This document shows positions 26,791 to 35,588 of a stretch of 64,000 nucleotides of DNA, piece after piece; within the stretch, counting starts at the first letter, position 1, and the number at the start of each line of letters is the position of its first letter. The notes below the pieces were generated by a model that saw only the letters and a list, made by a program, of their open reading frames with translations, was not told where the DNA came from and did not search any database. Made by a program: the position numbers and the translations under genes. The DNA is from Homoserinibacter sp. GY 40078 (lineage in GTDB: Bacteria > Actinomycetota > Actinomycetes > Actinomycetales > Microbacteriaceae), in assembly GCF_008017545.1 (NCBI RefSeq), contig NZ_VRTZ01000002.1, positions 124,001-188,000 on the forward strand, given 5' to 3'.

Positions 26791-29700
26791 ATGAACCGCC
26801 ACGCCGCGTCCCGTATCCGCAACATCCGCACCCTCGTCGCAGCCGCCACCGCGACCCTGATCGCCGCATCCGGCGCCCTCGTCGCCACCCAGGCCGCCAC
26901 CGCCGGCGCCCTCCCCACCGTCGTGATCAACGAGGTGGAGTCGAGCGGCGGGACCCCCGGCGACTGGGTCGAGCTGAAGAACGTGGGTGATGCCCCCGTC
27001 GACGTCTCGGGCTACATCGTGAAGGACGACAACGACACCCGTACCAAGGCGATCCCCGCCAATACGACAATCGCGGCGGGCGGGTACTACACGATCGACG
27101 TCGAAGACGGCACCGACGGCTTCGGGCTCGGCGGCGCCGACAAGGCGCGCCTCTTCCTGCCCGACGGCACAACCCTTGTCGACGGCACCAGCTGGACGGC
27201 CCACGCCGCCACCACGTGGGGCCGCTGCCCCGACGGCACCGGCGACTTCGCCGAGACCGCCGCATCCACCAAGGACGCCGCGAACGCGTGCGCCGAGCCG
27301 GTCGACCCGGCCGACGTGCTCGTGATCAACGAGGTCGAGTCCTCGGGCGGCGACCCCGCCGACTGGATCGAGCTCTACAACACGGGCGACGAGGCGGTCG
27401 ACGCGGGCGGCCTGATCCTGAAAGACAACGACGACACCCACGCGTTCACCATCCCCACGCCCACCACCGTTGCGGCCGGCGGCTACGCGGTGATCGTGGT
27501 CGACGACAGCAGCGGCCAGGCATTCGGGCTCGGCGGCGCCGACTCCGCACGCCTCTTCGACACCGACGGCACCACCCTCGTCGACAGCACCAGCTGGACG
27601 GCCCACGCCACCACCACGTGGGGCCGTTGCCCCAACGGGACAGGCGATTTCAGCGTGACCGAGAGCTCCACGAAGGGCGTCGCGAACGATTGCGGCGCAA
27701 CCGACCCCGCGCCCGCCACCCCGCACATCGTCATCAACGAGGTGGAGTCCTCCGGCGGCACTCCCGGCGACTGGGTGGAGCTGAAGAACCTCGACGAGAC
27801 GAACTCGGCCGACCTCACGGGATGGCGCATCCGCGACAACGACACCGGCCACACCGCGAACCCGTTCCCGACCGGCACCACCATCGAATCCGGCGGCTAC
27901 CTCGTGATCGAGGAGGCCTTCCTCGGATTCGGGCTCGGCTCAGGCGACTCCGCCACCCTCTTCAAGGCCGACGGCACCACCGTCGCCGACACCACCACGT
28001 GGCCCGGCCACGCGAGCGTCACCTGGGCGCGCTGCCCCGACGGCACCGGTGACTTCCGCGACTCCACCGCCTCGACCAAGGGCACTGCGAACGACTGCAC
28101 CGCTCCGATCCGCATCAACGAGGTCGAGTCCTCGGGCGGCGACCCGGGCGACTGGGTCGAACTCGTCAACACGAGCGCCACAGCCCAGGATGTCGGCGGC
28201 ATGATCCTGAAGGACAACGACGACACCCACGCCCTCGCGATCCCGACCGGCACGACCATCGCCGCGGGGGAGTACCTCGCGATCGACGTCGACGTGACCG
28301 GCGGATTCGGGCTCGGTGGCGCCGACAGCGCGCGGCTCTTCGCGGCCGACGGCACCACCCTCATCGACAGCTACAGCTGGACCGCCCACGCCTCCACCAC
28401 CTACGGGCGTTGCCCTGATGGCACGGGCGACTTCGCCACCACCCTCGAGCCCACCAAGGGGGCGGCGAACCGCTGCGAAGGCATCGTGCCGGTCGAAACC
28501 TGGCCCGGCGGCACGAACATGACCGCCGTCCCCACCGACGTCACCTTCGGCGGCGACCTCTCCGGCCTCGACTACGAGACCCCGCTCGTGGGTGGCGACG
28601 TCATCTGGGCCGTCAACAACGGCACCGGAGTCTTGTCGAAGCTCACCCCCTCCACCTCCAACCCCACCCACTGGAACGGGGCATCCGGATGGGGCCAGGG
28701 CAAGCGCCTGCGCTATGCCGACGGCACCGGCACCCCGGATGCCGAGGGCGTCACCGTCTCGGGCACCGGATCCGGGGCGGGCGTGTTCGTCGCCACCGAG
28801 CGCAACAACGACGCATCCGGCACCAGCCGTCCCTCGATCCTGCGCTTCGACGTGAGCGGTAGCGGTTCGGAGCTGCTCGCCACCAACGAGTGGAACCTGG
28901 CGTCGGACCTCGCCACCGACGTGCCCACGATCGCCCCGAACTCCGGGCTCGAGGGCATCACCTGGATTCCGGATGCCGTGCTCACCGAGCGCGGGTTCGT
29001 CGACGAGTCGACCGGTTCGGCCTACGACCCTGCCGACTACCCGAACCACGGCACCGGCATCTTCGTGGTCGCCCTCGAGGCCACCGGCGACGCCTACGCG
29101 TACGTGCTCGACCTCACCGGATCCACCGCCCACCGCGTCGCGACGATCGAGACGCCCGGCGCGATGGAGCTCGCGTACGACCCTGAGGTCGAGCTGCTGT
29201 GGGCCGTCTGTGATGAGGCCTGCGAAGGGCGCACCGCCACCCTCCAGATCGGCGAGACCGGTGCATACGAGGTGACCCACCGCTACGCGCGCCCCGCAGA
29301 GGCCGCCAACTACGCGAACGAGGGTTTCACGCTCGCTCCGCAGTCCGCCTGCACCGACGGCCTGAAGCCGGTGTACTACGGCGACGACGCGGACACCGAC
29401 GGCGTTTCACTGCGCGTCGGCACGATCGAGTGCACCGAGAGCGAGCCGACCGACCCGGGCACGGATCCGACCGACCCGGGCACGGATCCGACGGACCCGA
29501 CGGACCCGACGGAACCCGTAAACGGCGGCGAGACGGATGCGCCGGACGAGAGCGACCTCACCCCCGGTACCGAGAACCTCATCACCGGCCCGGCGACGGC
29601 CGTCCAGGGCGGCACCGTGACGGTGCAGATCAGCATCGAGCTCGCGGGAGAACAGGTCGAGGGATGGATCTTCTCCACCCCGACGTACCTCGGCCAGCGC

Positions 29701-29943
29701 ACGGTGAACGCGGCGGGAAGCGTGACCTTCACGATCCCGGCGTCGCTTCCCGCGGGAGCACACCGGCTCGCGGTTCTCGACGCGGACGGCGAGTTGATCG
29801 GCTGGTTCGCGCTCACCGTTGCACCTTCGGAGCTCGGCGCGACCGGAGCGGATGCGTGGGGCGGCGTCGCCCTCGCGGTGCTGCTCCTCGCGGCGGGCGC
29901 AGGCTTCGTGGGGGCACGGGGCCTGCGGCGTCGAGTGGCCTGA
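26791..29943 (+). CDS. Secreted protein with four lamin-tail domains and C-terminal anchor
   Basis: A 1050-aa surface protein. It has a signal peptide (to about residue 38, ATAGA), then four tandem lamin-tail domains (LTD, PF00932-like) starting near residues 43, 177, 312 and 439. Each opens with INEVESSGGxPxDWxEL and closes with a WGRCPDGTGDF-like motif. Residues about 566-880 resemble a beta-propeller or SdiA-regulated-like domain. A Pro/Thr/Asp linker (TDPGTDPTDPG), a beta domain, and a C-terminal LPxTG-less anchor (helix then GLRRRVA) follow. GAAGGA sits upstream of the ATG at 26791. An adhesion or nuclease-associated surface role is possible. Confidence 0.82.
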   Translation: MNRHAASRIRNIRTLVAAATATLIAASGALVATQAATAGALPTVVINEVESSGGTPGDWVELKNVGDAPVDVSGYIVKDDNDTRTKAIPANTTIAAGGYYTIDVEDGTDGFGLGGADKARLFLPDGTTLVDGTSWTAHAATTWGRCPDGTGDFAETAASTKDAANACAEPVDPADVLVINEVESSGGDPADWIELYNTGDEAVDAGGLILKDNDDTHAFTIPTPTTVAAGGYAVIVVDDSSGQAFGLGGADSARLFDTDGTTLVDSTSWTAHATTTWGRCPNGTGDFSVTESSTKGVANDCGATDPAPATPHIVINEVESSGGTPGDWVELKNLDETNSADLTGWRIRDNDTGHTANPFPTGTTIESGGYLVIEEAFLGFGLGSGDSATLFKADGTTVADTTTWPGHASVTWARCPDGTGDFRDSTASTKGTANDCTAPIRINEVESSGGDPGDWVELVNTSATAQDVGGMILKDNDDTHALAIPTGTTIAAGEYLAIDVDVTGGFGLGGADSARLFAADGTTLIDSYSWTAHASTTYGRCPDGTGDFATTLEPTKGAANRCEGIVPVETWPGGTNMTAVPTDVTFGGDLSGLDYETPLVGGDVIWAVNNGTGVLSKLTPSTSNPTHWNGASGWGQGKRLRYADGTGTPDAEGVTVSGTGSGAGVFVATERNNDASGTSRPSILRFDVSGSGSELLATNEWNLASDLATDVPTIAPNSGLEGITWIPDAVLTERGFVDESTGSAYDPADYPNHGTGIFVVALEATGDAYAYVLDLTGSTAHRVATIETPGAMELAYDPEVELLWAVCDEACEGRTATLQIGETGAYEVTHRYARPAEAANYANEGFTLAPQSACTDGLKPVYYGDDADTDGVSLRVGTIECTESEPTDPGTDPTDPGTDPTDPTDPTEPVNGGETDAPDESDLTPGTENLITGPATAVQGGTVTVQISIELAGEQVEGWIFSTPTYLGQRTVNAAGSVTFTIPASLPAGAHRLAVLDADGELIGWFALTVAPSELGATGADAWGGVALAVLLLAAGAGFVGARGLRRRVA

Positions 29944-29960
29944 GCCACCCCACGCCCAAG

Positions 29961-30001
29961 AGAGCGTCGCCACCCCGGACGGGCCGGGGTGGCGACGCTC
30001 T
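29961..30001. terminator. Bidirectional terminator hairpin
   Basis: AGAGCGTCGCCACCCCGG and its exact complement form an 18-bp stem with a 5-nt loop, between the convergent LTD gene and the next minus-strand gene. Confidence 0.85.
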
Positions 30002-30022
30002 TCGATTCAGGTGTTCAGCGGA

Positions 30023-30547
30023 TCAGCAGTCGTCCTTCGTGAACTCCAGCTCGTACACGTCGTCCGTGCCTTCGACCTCGTAGGTGTACTTCACCGCGAT
30101 GTCGAGGTCGAGCAGCTTCTCTGTCTCCGGAGTGGAGCACAGGGCAGGCTGCACGACGCTCCGCAGCAGATCCTCGGTCACAAGCGTCGGATCCACACCG
30201 GTGAGGGTGTAGTGGTAGGCGATTGCGCTCTCCTCGGCGACGATGTCGGTGAGGATCGTGACCTCATCCACCTGTGCGGGGAGATCGTAGGAGTTGCGGG
30301 CCTCTTCGACGTTCTGCTCGATCAGCGCCTGCTTGGTCGGGCCCGCAAGCGCGGTGACGACTGCCCAGGTACCCACGCCGATCCCCACGAGCACGAACAC
30401 CCCGACCGCGACGAGCACGGTGATGAGCGTGGCGCGGCTCTTGCGCGGGGCGACGGGCGGCGCGTAGGTGCCGGGCGCGGCTGCATCGGCGGGTGAGGCC
30501 CCTTCAGCCGGGGCGGGGGTGGGCTGTTCGTTGGACGGGTCGGTCAT
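30023..30547 (-). CDS. Membrane-anchored secreted protein, paralog B
   Basis: A 174-aa protein. It has a Pro/Ala-rich cytoplasmic N-terminus, the positively charged APRKSRATLI, one transmembrane helix (about 43-68), and an outside domain of about 100 residues. The outer domain has cysteines at PALCSTPETE and at the very last residue (FTKDDC), probably a disulfide. It is paralogous to the next gene upstream, with the same architecture and a -DC C-terminus. GAGGAG precedes the ATG. Function unknown. Confidence 0.72.
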   Translation of the reverse strand: MTDPSNEQPTPAPAEGASPADAAAPGTYAPPVAPRKSRATLITVLVAVGVFVLVGIGVGTWAVVTALAGPTKQALIEQNVEEARNSYDLPAQVDEVTILTDIVAEESAIAYHYTLTGVDPTLVTEDLLRSVVQPALCSTPETEKLLDLDIAVKYTYEVEGTDDVYELEFTKDDC

Positions 30548-30607
30548 GTGTTCTCCTCGTGGTGATTCCGCGGTGGTGATGCTGCTGTGGTGGTCAGGTG
30601 TCGGGCG

Positions 30608-31240
30608 TCAGCAGTCGGCGCCCGTGAAGACCCGCTCGTACACGGTGTCGGAGCCCTCGAACTTGATGGTGTACTGCACGCCGATGTCGCTGGCGAACAG
30701 CGTCTGCGAGTCCGTGTCGGCGCAGACCGAGGGAACCATGCTCGCGGTGAGGGTTTCCTCGTCGATCAGCGACGGGTCGATGCCCGAGATGACGAAGACG
30801 AAGTGGACGGCGTCTTCCTCGGCGAGGATCTCGGTGAGAGTGGTGTTCTCGTCGATCTGGGCAGGCAGCTCGACCTGTGCCTTCGCGATCTCGACACCGC
30901 TGGCGATGATGTCCTGCTTGGAGGGCGTGGCTTCCGCCTCGGGCGTCTCGGCCGGCTCCTCGCTGACCGTCTCGACCGGGGTGGGCTCCGCCTGGGCGAC
31001 GACATTGGTGAGCGCGCTCACTCCGGCCCACGTGGCGACTCCGATCCCGCCGAGCACGATCACGCCCACTGCCACGAGGGCGATGATGAGCGGCGTCCGG
31101 CTCTTCCGGGGTGCGGGTGCCGCCGGGGTCGCCGACGCATCCTCCGGTGTTGCCGGTGTTGCCGCCGCCGCGGGGGCCTCTGCCGGCGTTGCGTCCGTCG
31201 GGTCGGCGGGCGTGGTGTTCTCGTCGGATGACTCGGCCAT
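30608..31240 (-). CDS. Membrane-anchored secreted protein, paralog A
   Basis: A 210-aa protein with the same plan as its neighbour at 30023: an acidic/Pro-Ala N-tail, APRKSRTPLI before a single helix (about 50-75), a Glu/Pro/Thr linker, and an extracytoplasmic domain. The parallel motifs are SVCADTDSQTLF and a final FTGADC. Strong AGGAGG ribosome-binding site. The pair arose by tandem duplication and is probably co-transcribed. Function not recognised. Confidence 0.72.
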   Translation of the reverse strand: MAESSDENTTPADPTDATPAEAPAAAATPATPEDASATPAAPAPRKSRTPLIIALVAVGVIVLGGIGVATWAGVSALTNVVAQAEPTPVETVSEEPAETPEAEATPSKQDIIASGVEIAKAQVELPAQIDENTTLTEILAEEDAVHFVFVISGIDPSLIDEETLTASMVPSVCADTDSQTLFASDIGVQYTIKFEGSDTVYERVFTGADC

Positions 31241-31343
31241 CCGTCCTCCTGATCTCGTGGTGGTGTGATTGCCGGATGGCCTTCAATCGCGAGTGTACTT
31301 CAGGAATAGAGGACGGGAATCCACCGTCCGGCGACACTTCAGC

Positions 31344-31763
31344 TCAGGCGGGCCAGACGCCGATGATCACCGCCATCACGACCACCGTCACGAGTTCATG
31401 GGCGCAGTTGAGCACGGTCAGGCCGGTGGTGCGCCGATCGAACTGGTCGTGCGTGATGAACCGCGCCGCCGTGAATCCCGCCCAGAGGATCACGGCGGTC
31501 AGCACCGAGTTCCAGAAGAAGCTCCCGCCGTAGAACGAGTACGAGATGAACGCCGCGCCGGCGAGCACCCACGCCGTGATGAAACTCACGATCAGGGTCA
31601 CGATGATCGGTCGGACCGCCGAGCCCATCTCCGATTCGACGATTCCCGCCTCGCGCATCCAGTACCGCCCGAACACCTTCGGGGTGTACCAGACGGAACC
31701 CACGATCATGCTCGAGAGCGTTGCGAGCACGACGGCGATGTAGTTGATCTCCGGGACGGTCAT
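31344..31763 (-). CDS. DUF1761 membrane protein
   Basis: A 139-aa protein with four hydrophobic helices. INYIAVVLATLSSMIVGSVWYTPKVFGRYW is the recognisable DUF1761 N-terminus (shown in pieces: ATLSSMIVGSVWYTP, KVFGRYWM), and helix 4 ends at AVIIGVWPA. AAGGAG lies before the ATG. Function is not established. Confidence 0.85.
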   Translation of the reverse strand: MTVPEINYIAVVLATLSSMIVGSVWYTPKVFGRYWMREAGIVESEMGSAVRPIIVTLIVSFITAWVLAGAAFISYSFYGGSFFWNSVLTAVILWAGFTAARFITHDQFDRRTTGLTVLNCAHELVTVVVMAVIIGVWPA

Positions 31764-31825
31764 GGCGGTTTCTCCTTCATCGGAGGCGGAGCGGATGCCC
31801 CGATGCTAGCCCCGTCGGGCGTACC

Positions 31826-32482
31826 TCAGGCGGCGTCCTCCGGGCGCACGCGGAATCCCTTCGCGAGGTTCTCGCGCAGCTCGTCCGCATCCTGTCGCAC
31901 GACGTACGCCGGGCGGTCGCGTTCCACCCGCCACGACTCGGCGAGGGGTCCCGCCGACACCGTGTCGAACCCGATGCGGTCGTAGAGCTCGGTGACCAGC
32001 TGGACTGCCTCGGGGAAGTCGGATGCCGTCGCGAGCGCCCGGCGGCCGGGGGTTCCCGCGGGCGAGCCGGTGGTCGTGATGTCGGCCGCCATGATGTGGT
32101 TGAACGCCTTCGCCACCTTCGCGCCGGGCAGGTGCCGCTGGAGCAGCCCGCTCACGGTCTCCTCGCCGCGATCGAGCTCGGCGATGTGGCCGTCGCGCTC
32201 CCAGTAGTAGTTGTTGGTGTCGAGGACCACCTTGCCGACGAGCGGCGCCGCCGGGATGTCGCGGTAGGCGCGCAGCGGCACGGTCACGATCACCACGTCG
32301 CCCGCCTCCGCTGCCTCGGCCGCCGTCACGGCGCGAGCGAGAGGGCCCAGTTCGTCGATGAGCCCACCGAGCGTCTCAGGTCCCCGGGAGTTGGCGATGA
32401 CGACGTGCTCCCCGAGGCCGGTGAGGGCCCGGGCGAGCTGCGATCCGATGTGGCCTGCGCCGATGATTCCGTAAGTGGTCAT
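31826..32482 (-). CDS. NADPH-dependent F420 reductase-like oxidoreductase
   Basis: A 218-aa Rossmann protein. TYGIIGAGHIGSQLARAL is the dinucleotide-binding loop, and VVIANSRGPETL places Ser-Arg where NADP-specific family members bind the 2'-phosphate. VVLDTNNYYWERDG and KAFNHIMAADI follow the FNO/YqfO-like pattern of the NPD (F420:NADP) family. Whether it truly uses F420 cannot be judged. The ATG at 32482 is chosen at the nucleotide-binding N-terminus; upstream reading is unlikely. Confidence 0.8.
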   Translation of the reverse strand: MTTYGIIGAGHIGSQLARALTGLGEHVVIANSRGPETLGGLIDELGPLARAVTAAEAAEAGDVVIVTVPLRAYRDIPAAPLVGKVVLDTNNYYWERDGHIAELDRGEETVSGLLQRHLPGAKVAKAFNHIMAADITTTGSPAGTPGRRALATASDFPEAVQLVTELYDRIGFDTVSAGPLAESWRVERDRPAYVVRQDADELRENLAKGFRVRPEDAA

Positions 32483-32580
32483 GTGGGGGTCAACTCGGCG
32501 GAGCTCGACACGATTCCCTGAGGGCCACCGGTTTCGCATCGGCAGGGGTGCGCGTCGGGGGAAGGTGACAGAGTGTGCGG

Positions 32581-33339
32581 ATGACCGACCTGCCCACTCC
32601 ACGCGATCGCACGCGGTCCGCGGTGCTGCAGGGTGCGCGCGACAGCGGGCTCGTGATCCTCGCGTACATCCCGTTCGGGATCGCCCTGGGCGCGACTCTC
32701 GCCACGAGTGGCGTGGATCCGTGGCTCGTGGTCTCGTCGTCGGTGCTGATCTTCGCGGGGGCGTCGCAGCTGGCAGGTATCCAACTGCTCGGTGCGGGGG
32801 CGGGTATCGCGCTCGTCGTGCTCACGGTCGCCGTCGTGAATGCCCGACATCTGCTCTACAGCGCGTCGCTTCAGCCGCACCTCGCCGAGTGGCCGAGGGG
32901 CCTCCGGCTGCTCGGTGCCTTTCTGCTCGCCGACCCCGTGTACGCGCTCGCTGCGGCGCGCTTCGAGCGCCCGGGAGGCGCGGGTTCCCGCCACGAGCAG
33001 TACGGCTACTACTTCGCGGCAGGCATCACGTGCCTCATCGGGTGGACGGGCCTGACCGCGGCGGGCGTGTTCGTGGGCTCTCTCGTACCCGACTCGGTGC
33101 CGCTCGGGCTCGCCGTGCCGCTGACCTTCCTACTTCTGCTGCTTCCGCTCGTGAAGGACTCGGCGGGCGCCGTCGCGGCCGTGGTCGGCGGGATCGCGGC
33201 CCTCCTGGCGAGCGGACTGCCGCTCGGCCTCGCGACGCTCGTGGGTGCCGCGGTCGGCCTCGTCGCGGGCGGCGTGGTGATACGGGCGTCGGGCACCCCA
33301 GCGAACTCGAATCCGGATCCGGAGGCGAGCGATGCTTGA
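32581..33339 (+). CDS. azlC: AzlC-type branched-chain amino acid exporter subunit
   Basis: A 252-aa membrane protein, the large subunit of AzlCD exporters. LVILAYIPFGIALGA, SVLIFAGASQLAGIQLL and VNARHLLYSASL are family motifs, with about seven hydrophobic helices. ATG 32581 is used; a GTG two codons upstream is possible. The stop lies 8 bp inside azlD, so the two are coupled. Confidence 0.9.
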   Translation: MTDLPTPRDRTRSAVLQGARDSGLVILAYIPFGIALGATLATSGVDPWLVVSSSVLIFAGASQLAGIQLLGAGAGIALVVLTVAVVNARHLLYSASLQPHLAEWPRGLRLLGAFLLADPVYALAAARFERPGGAGSRHEQYGYYFAAGITCLIGWTGLTAAGVFVGSLVPDSVPLGLAVPLTFLLLLLPLVKDSAGAVAAVVGGIAALLASGLPLGLATLVGAAVGLVAGGVVIRASGTPANSNPDPEASDA

Positions 33340-33664
33340 CGCGATCGCGATCCTCCTCGGCGGGGTGGTGACCTACATCACCCGGGCGATCTTCCTCGTC
33401 TCGCGACGGGTGCGTCCGCCTCGTGCTGTGAAGCGCTACCTGCCGCTCGTCGGCCCGGCGGTGCTCGGGGCCATCGCGGTGCCGGGGCTGCTCGCCCCCG
33501 GTGGGGAGATCTCGCTGGCGACGACCGTGCCCGCGGTGCTGGCGGGTGCCGCCGCGTGGGGAGCGTGGCGCCTGGCGCGCCGGCAGATGGTGGTGGGCCT
33601 CGTCGCCGGACTCGGGGTCTGGTGGGCGTCGCTCTGGCTGTTCCACACCCTCGGGTGGGGCTAG
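33332..33664 (+). CDS. azlD: AzlD-type branched-chain amino acid exporter subunit
   Basis: A 110-aa, four-helix small subunit. VTYITRAIFLV near the N-terminus and KRYLPLVGPAVLGAIAVPGLL are typical of AzlD. It overlaps azlC by 8 bp upstream, and its stop overlaps the convergent NYN gene stop by 4 bp. Confidence 0.9.
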   Translation: MLDAIAILLGGVVTYITRAIFLVSRRVRPPRAVKRYLPLVGPAVLGAIAVPGLLAPGGEISLATTVPAVLAGAAAWGAWRLARRQMVVGLVAGLGVWWASLWLFHTLGWG

Positions 33665-34599
33665 GCCGTCTGCTTCTTCTTCTGGGGACGCAGGCGCAGG
33701 TAGCGCTGCTGGCCGTCCTCGCGCAGCTCGACCTGCCCCGAGCGCTTCTTCACGAACTCCGTGAAGTTCGCGTGGCCGAGGCTCTTCTCCGAGAACTCGG
33801 GGTTGAGACGCTTCATCTGGCTCTTCACGACGCCCGCGAGCGCCCACCCGTCGTCGTCTTTCGTGACGAGCCCGAGCGCCTTGATGAGCAGCTTCGACGC
33901 CCCCGGTCCGCCGATCCGCTGGCCCGGTTGGGCGACCGCGGTGGCCGCGTCGGGTGCGGTGGCCGCGGGCGCGGCATCGGGCGCATCGTCGGCGACGAGC
34001 ACGTCGACGAGGGCGTCATCGCTCGTGGCGCGCTCCTCGGCATCCTCTTCATCGGCGGCGATGTCGTCGTAGTAGGCGAAGTCGTCGCACGCGGCGATGA
34101 GAGCCTGGCTCGTGCCTCCCCGCACGCCGACGCCGACGACCACTCGGCCGAGTCGCTTGCTGCGCTGGGCGAGGGGGATGTAGTCGGAGTCGCCCGCGAC
34201 GATCATCACGTGCGTGATGTCGGGGAGGCGGAAGAGGTCTTCGAGAACGTCGACCGACAGGCGGATGTCGGCGCCGTTCTTCGTTCCGGATGCGGGGAAC
34301 ATCTGCGTGAGGTCGATCGCGCGGTCCACGAGCTGCCCTCGGTAGGAGGCGTTGGCGGGCACGGACCAGTCGGCGTAGGCGCGTGAGACCGCGACCGTGC
34401 CGAACTTCGACGCGTAGTCGAGCAGCGAGGTGACGTCGATGCGGGCGGCGTCGAGCTTCTCGGCCACCGCCTTCCGCGCGTCGCGTGCGTTGTCCTTGCG
34501 CCAGGCGCCGGATCCGTGGATCTGGTCGTAGCGCGAGATGACGATGTTGTCGAAGTCGATATAGACCGCGACGCGTTCGGCGTCCACCGAGTCGGGCAT
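33661..34599 (-). CDS. NYN-domain (LabA-like PIN) protein with OST-HTH domain
   Basis: A 312-aa protein. Residues about 8-165 form an NYN/PIN-like nuclease domain with acidic motifs VAVYIDFDNI, KNGADIRLSVDVLEDLF and VMIVAGDSDYIPL. A Pro/Ala/Asp linker follows. The C-terminus (about 235-312; SKLLIKALGLVTKDDDGWALAG then KRLNPEF and FTEFVKKR, in pieces) reads as an OST-HTH/LOTUS RNA-binding domain. The combination suggests RNA cleavage or processing. It lies 29 bp after the glycan operon on the same strand and could be read through. Confidence 0.87.
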   Translation of the reverse strand: MPDSVDAERVAVYIDFDNIVISRYDQIHGSGAWRKDNARDARKAVAEKLDAARIDVTSLLDYASKFGTVAVSRAYADWSVPANASYRGQLVDRAIDLTQMFPASGTKNGADIRLSVDVLEDLFRLPDITHVMIVAGDSDYIPLAQRSKRLGRVVVGVGVRGGTSQALIAACDDFAYYDDIAADEEDAEERATSDDALVDVLVADDAPDAAPAATAPDAATAVAQPGQRIGGPGASKLLIKALGLVTKDDDGWALAGVVKSQMKRLNPEFSEKSLGHANFTEFVKKRSGQVELREDGQQRYLRLRPQKKKQTA

Positions 34600-34628
34600 C
34601 CGGACCTCCCTGAGGTTCGCCCTCGACC

Positions 34629-35588
34629 CTACCGCCGGTGCCCCCGCGAGAGTCGCGTCGCGGTGTTGAGCGCGGTGGGGAAGTCGTCGGCGAACTCGAG
34701 ACGAATGTCGAGGCCGCCGAACCAGGTGTCGGCGTACGCCGAGAGCTTGCCGGTGGTGTTGTCGATCGCCACGACGTTGCGCCCCATCTGGAGGCCGAGC
34801 AGCATCCCGTGCAGGCGATCGGTCACGATCGTCTCGCCGAGGGAGAGCATCATGACGCCATGACTCAGTCGCCGCCGCGCGCGTTCGAGCCATCTGACGT
34901 TCTCTTGGTGGAACAGCGGCTTCAGCATCGGCAGCTGGCGGGAGCGTCTGCTCCACCATGCGAAGCGCCGCAGGTCGTGCGGGTCGGTCAGCCAGTCGAC
35001 GGCGAACAGCGGCGGCAGCGCAGCGGATTCGCCGTCGGTCCGCGCGAGCACGAGCACGTCTTGCACGGGCTCGGGGGCGCTGATCGCGCCGAGCAGGTGG
35101 ACCGCGTCGGGCACGAGGATCGGGTCGACCTCGTCGGCGACGGCCACCGCCGAGGCCTCGTCGCGGACCGCGAGCCGCAAGTGCTCCCGCCCCGCCATCC
35201 GATCCCGGAAGGCGTACCGCGCCTTGTCGTCCACGAAGTGCACGGACTGCGGCTCTTGGATCAGAAGCGTGTCGGGCTCGAGACGTTCCGCCATCCTGTA
35301 GCGATGCTCGGAGATCGAGCGGTAGGTGCCGCCGAGGCTGCCGCCGCCGTTCAACGCGACCGGGACGGATGACGAGTACACCCGCCGGGGGAGCACCTGC
35401 TCACTGAAGGTCTCGTGCACCTGGATTCCGGATCGCTCCCAGTAGGCCGCCTGGCCGAGCGCGATGGCCGAGTCGCCGACGTTCGCGTAGTCGGGGAAGT
35501 CGGTGAACACGAGCTCGTCGACGCCGTCGTGCAGGCGGTCGAACGCCGACTCGGTTCGAGTCCGCATGAGCGTGGCATAGCTGCTCAC
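34629..35588 (-). CDS. Polysaccharide pyruvyl transferase-like protein
   Basis: A 319-aa protein of the polysaccharide pyruvyl transferase/CsaB fold. FTDFPDYANVGDSAIALG, NGGGSLGGTY, the later IVTDRLHGMLLGLQMGR and AIDNTTGKLSAY are its hallmark sequences. The family ketalises sugar residues with pyruvate from phosphoenolpyruvate. It is the last gene of the glycan operon. The GTG at 35588 overlaps the GH16 stop (GTGA); an internal ATG at 35567 is the alternative start. Confidence 0.87.
   Translation of the reverse strand: MSSYATLMRTRTESAFDRLHDGVDELVFTDFPDYANVGDSAIALGQAAYWERSGIQVHETFSEQVLPRRVYSSSVPVALNGGGSLGGTYRSISEHRYRMAERLEPDTLLIQEPQSVHFVDDKARYAFRDRMAGREHLRLAVRDEASAVAVADEVDPILVPDAVHLLGAISAPEPVQDVLVLARTDGESAALPPLFAVDWLTDPHDLRRFAWWSRRSRQLPMLKPLFHQENVRWLERARRRLSHGVMMLSLGETIVTDRLHGMLLGLQMGRNVVAIDNTTGKLSAYADTWFGGLDIRLEFADDFPTALNTATRLSRGHRR

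Noticed and set aside
27940-29280. Long minus-strand frame inside the lamin-tail-domain gene
   Set aside because: Repeated Gly/Val/Arg pattern mirrors the repeated coding DNA; no start signals or domains.
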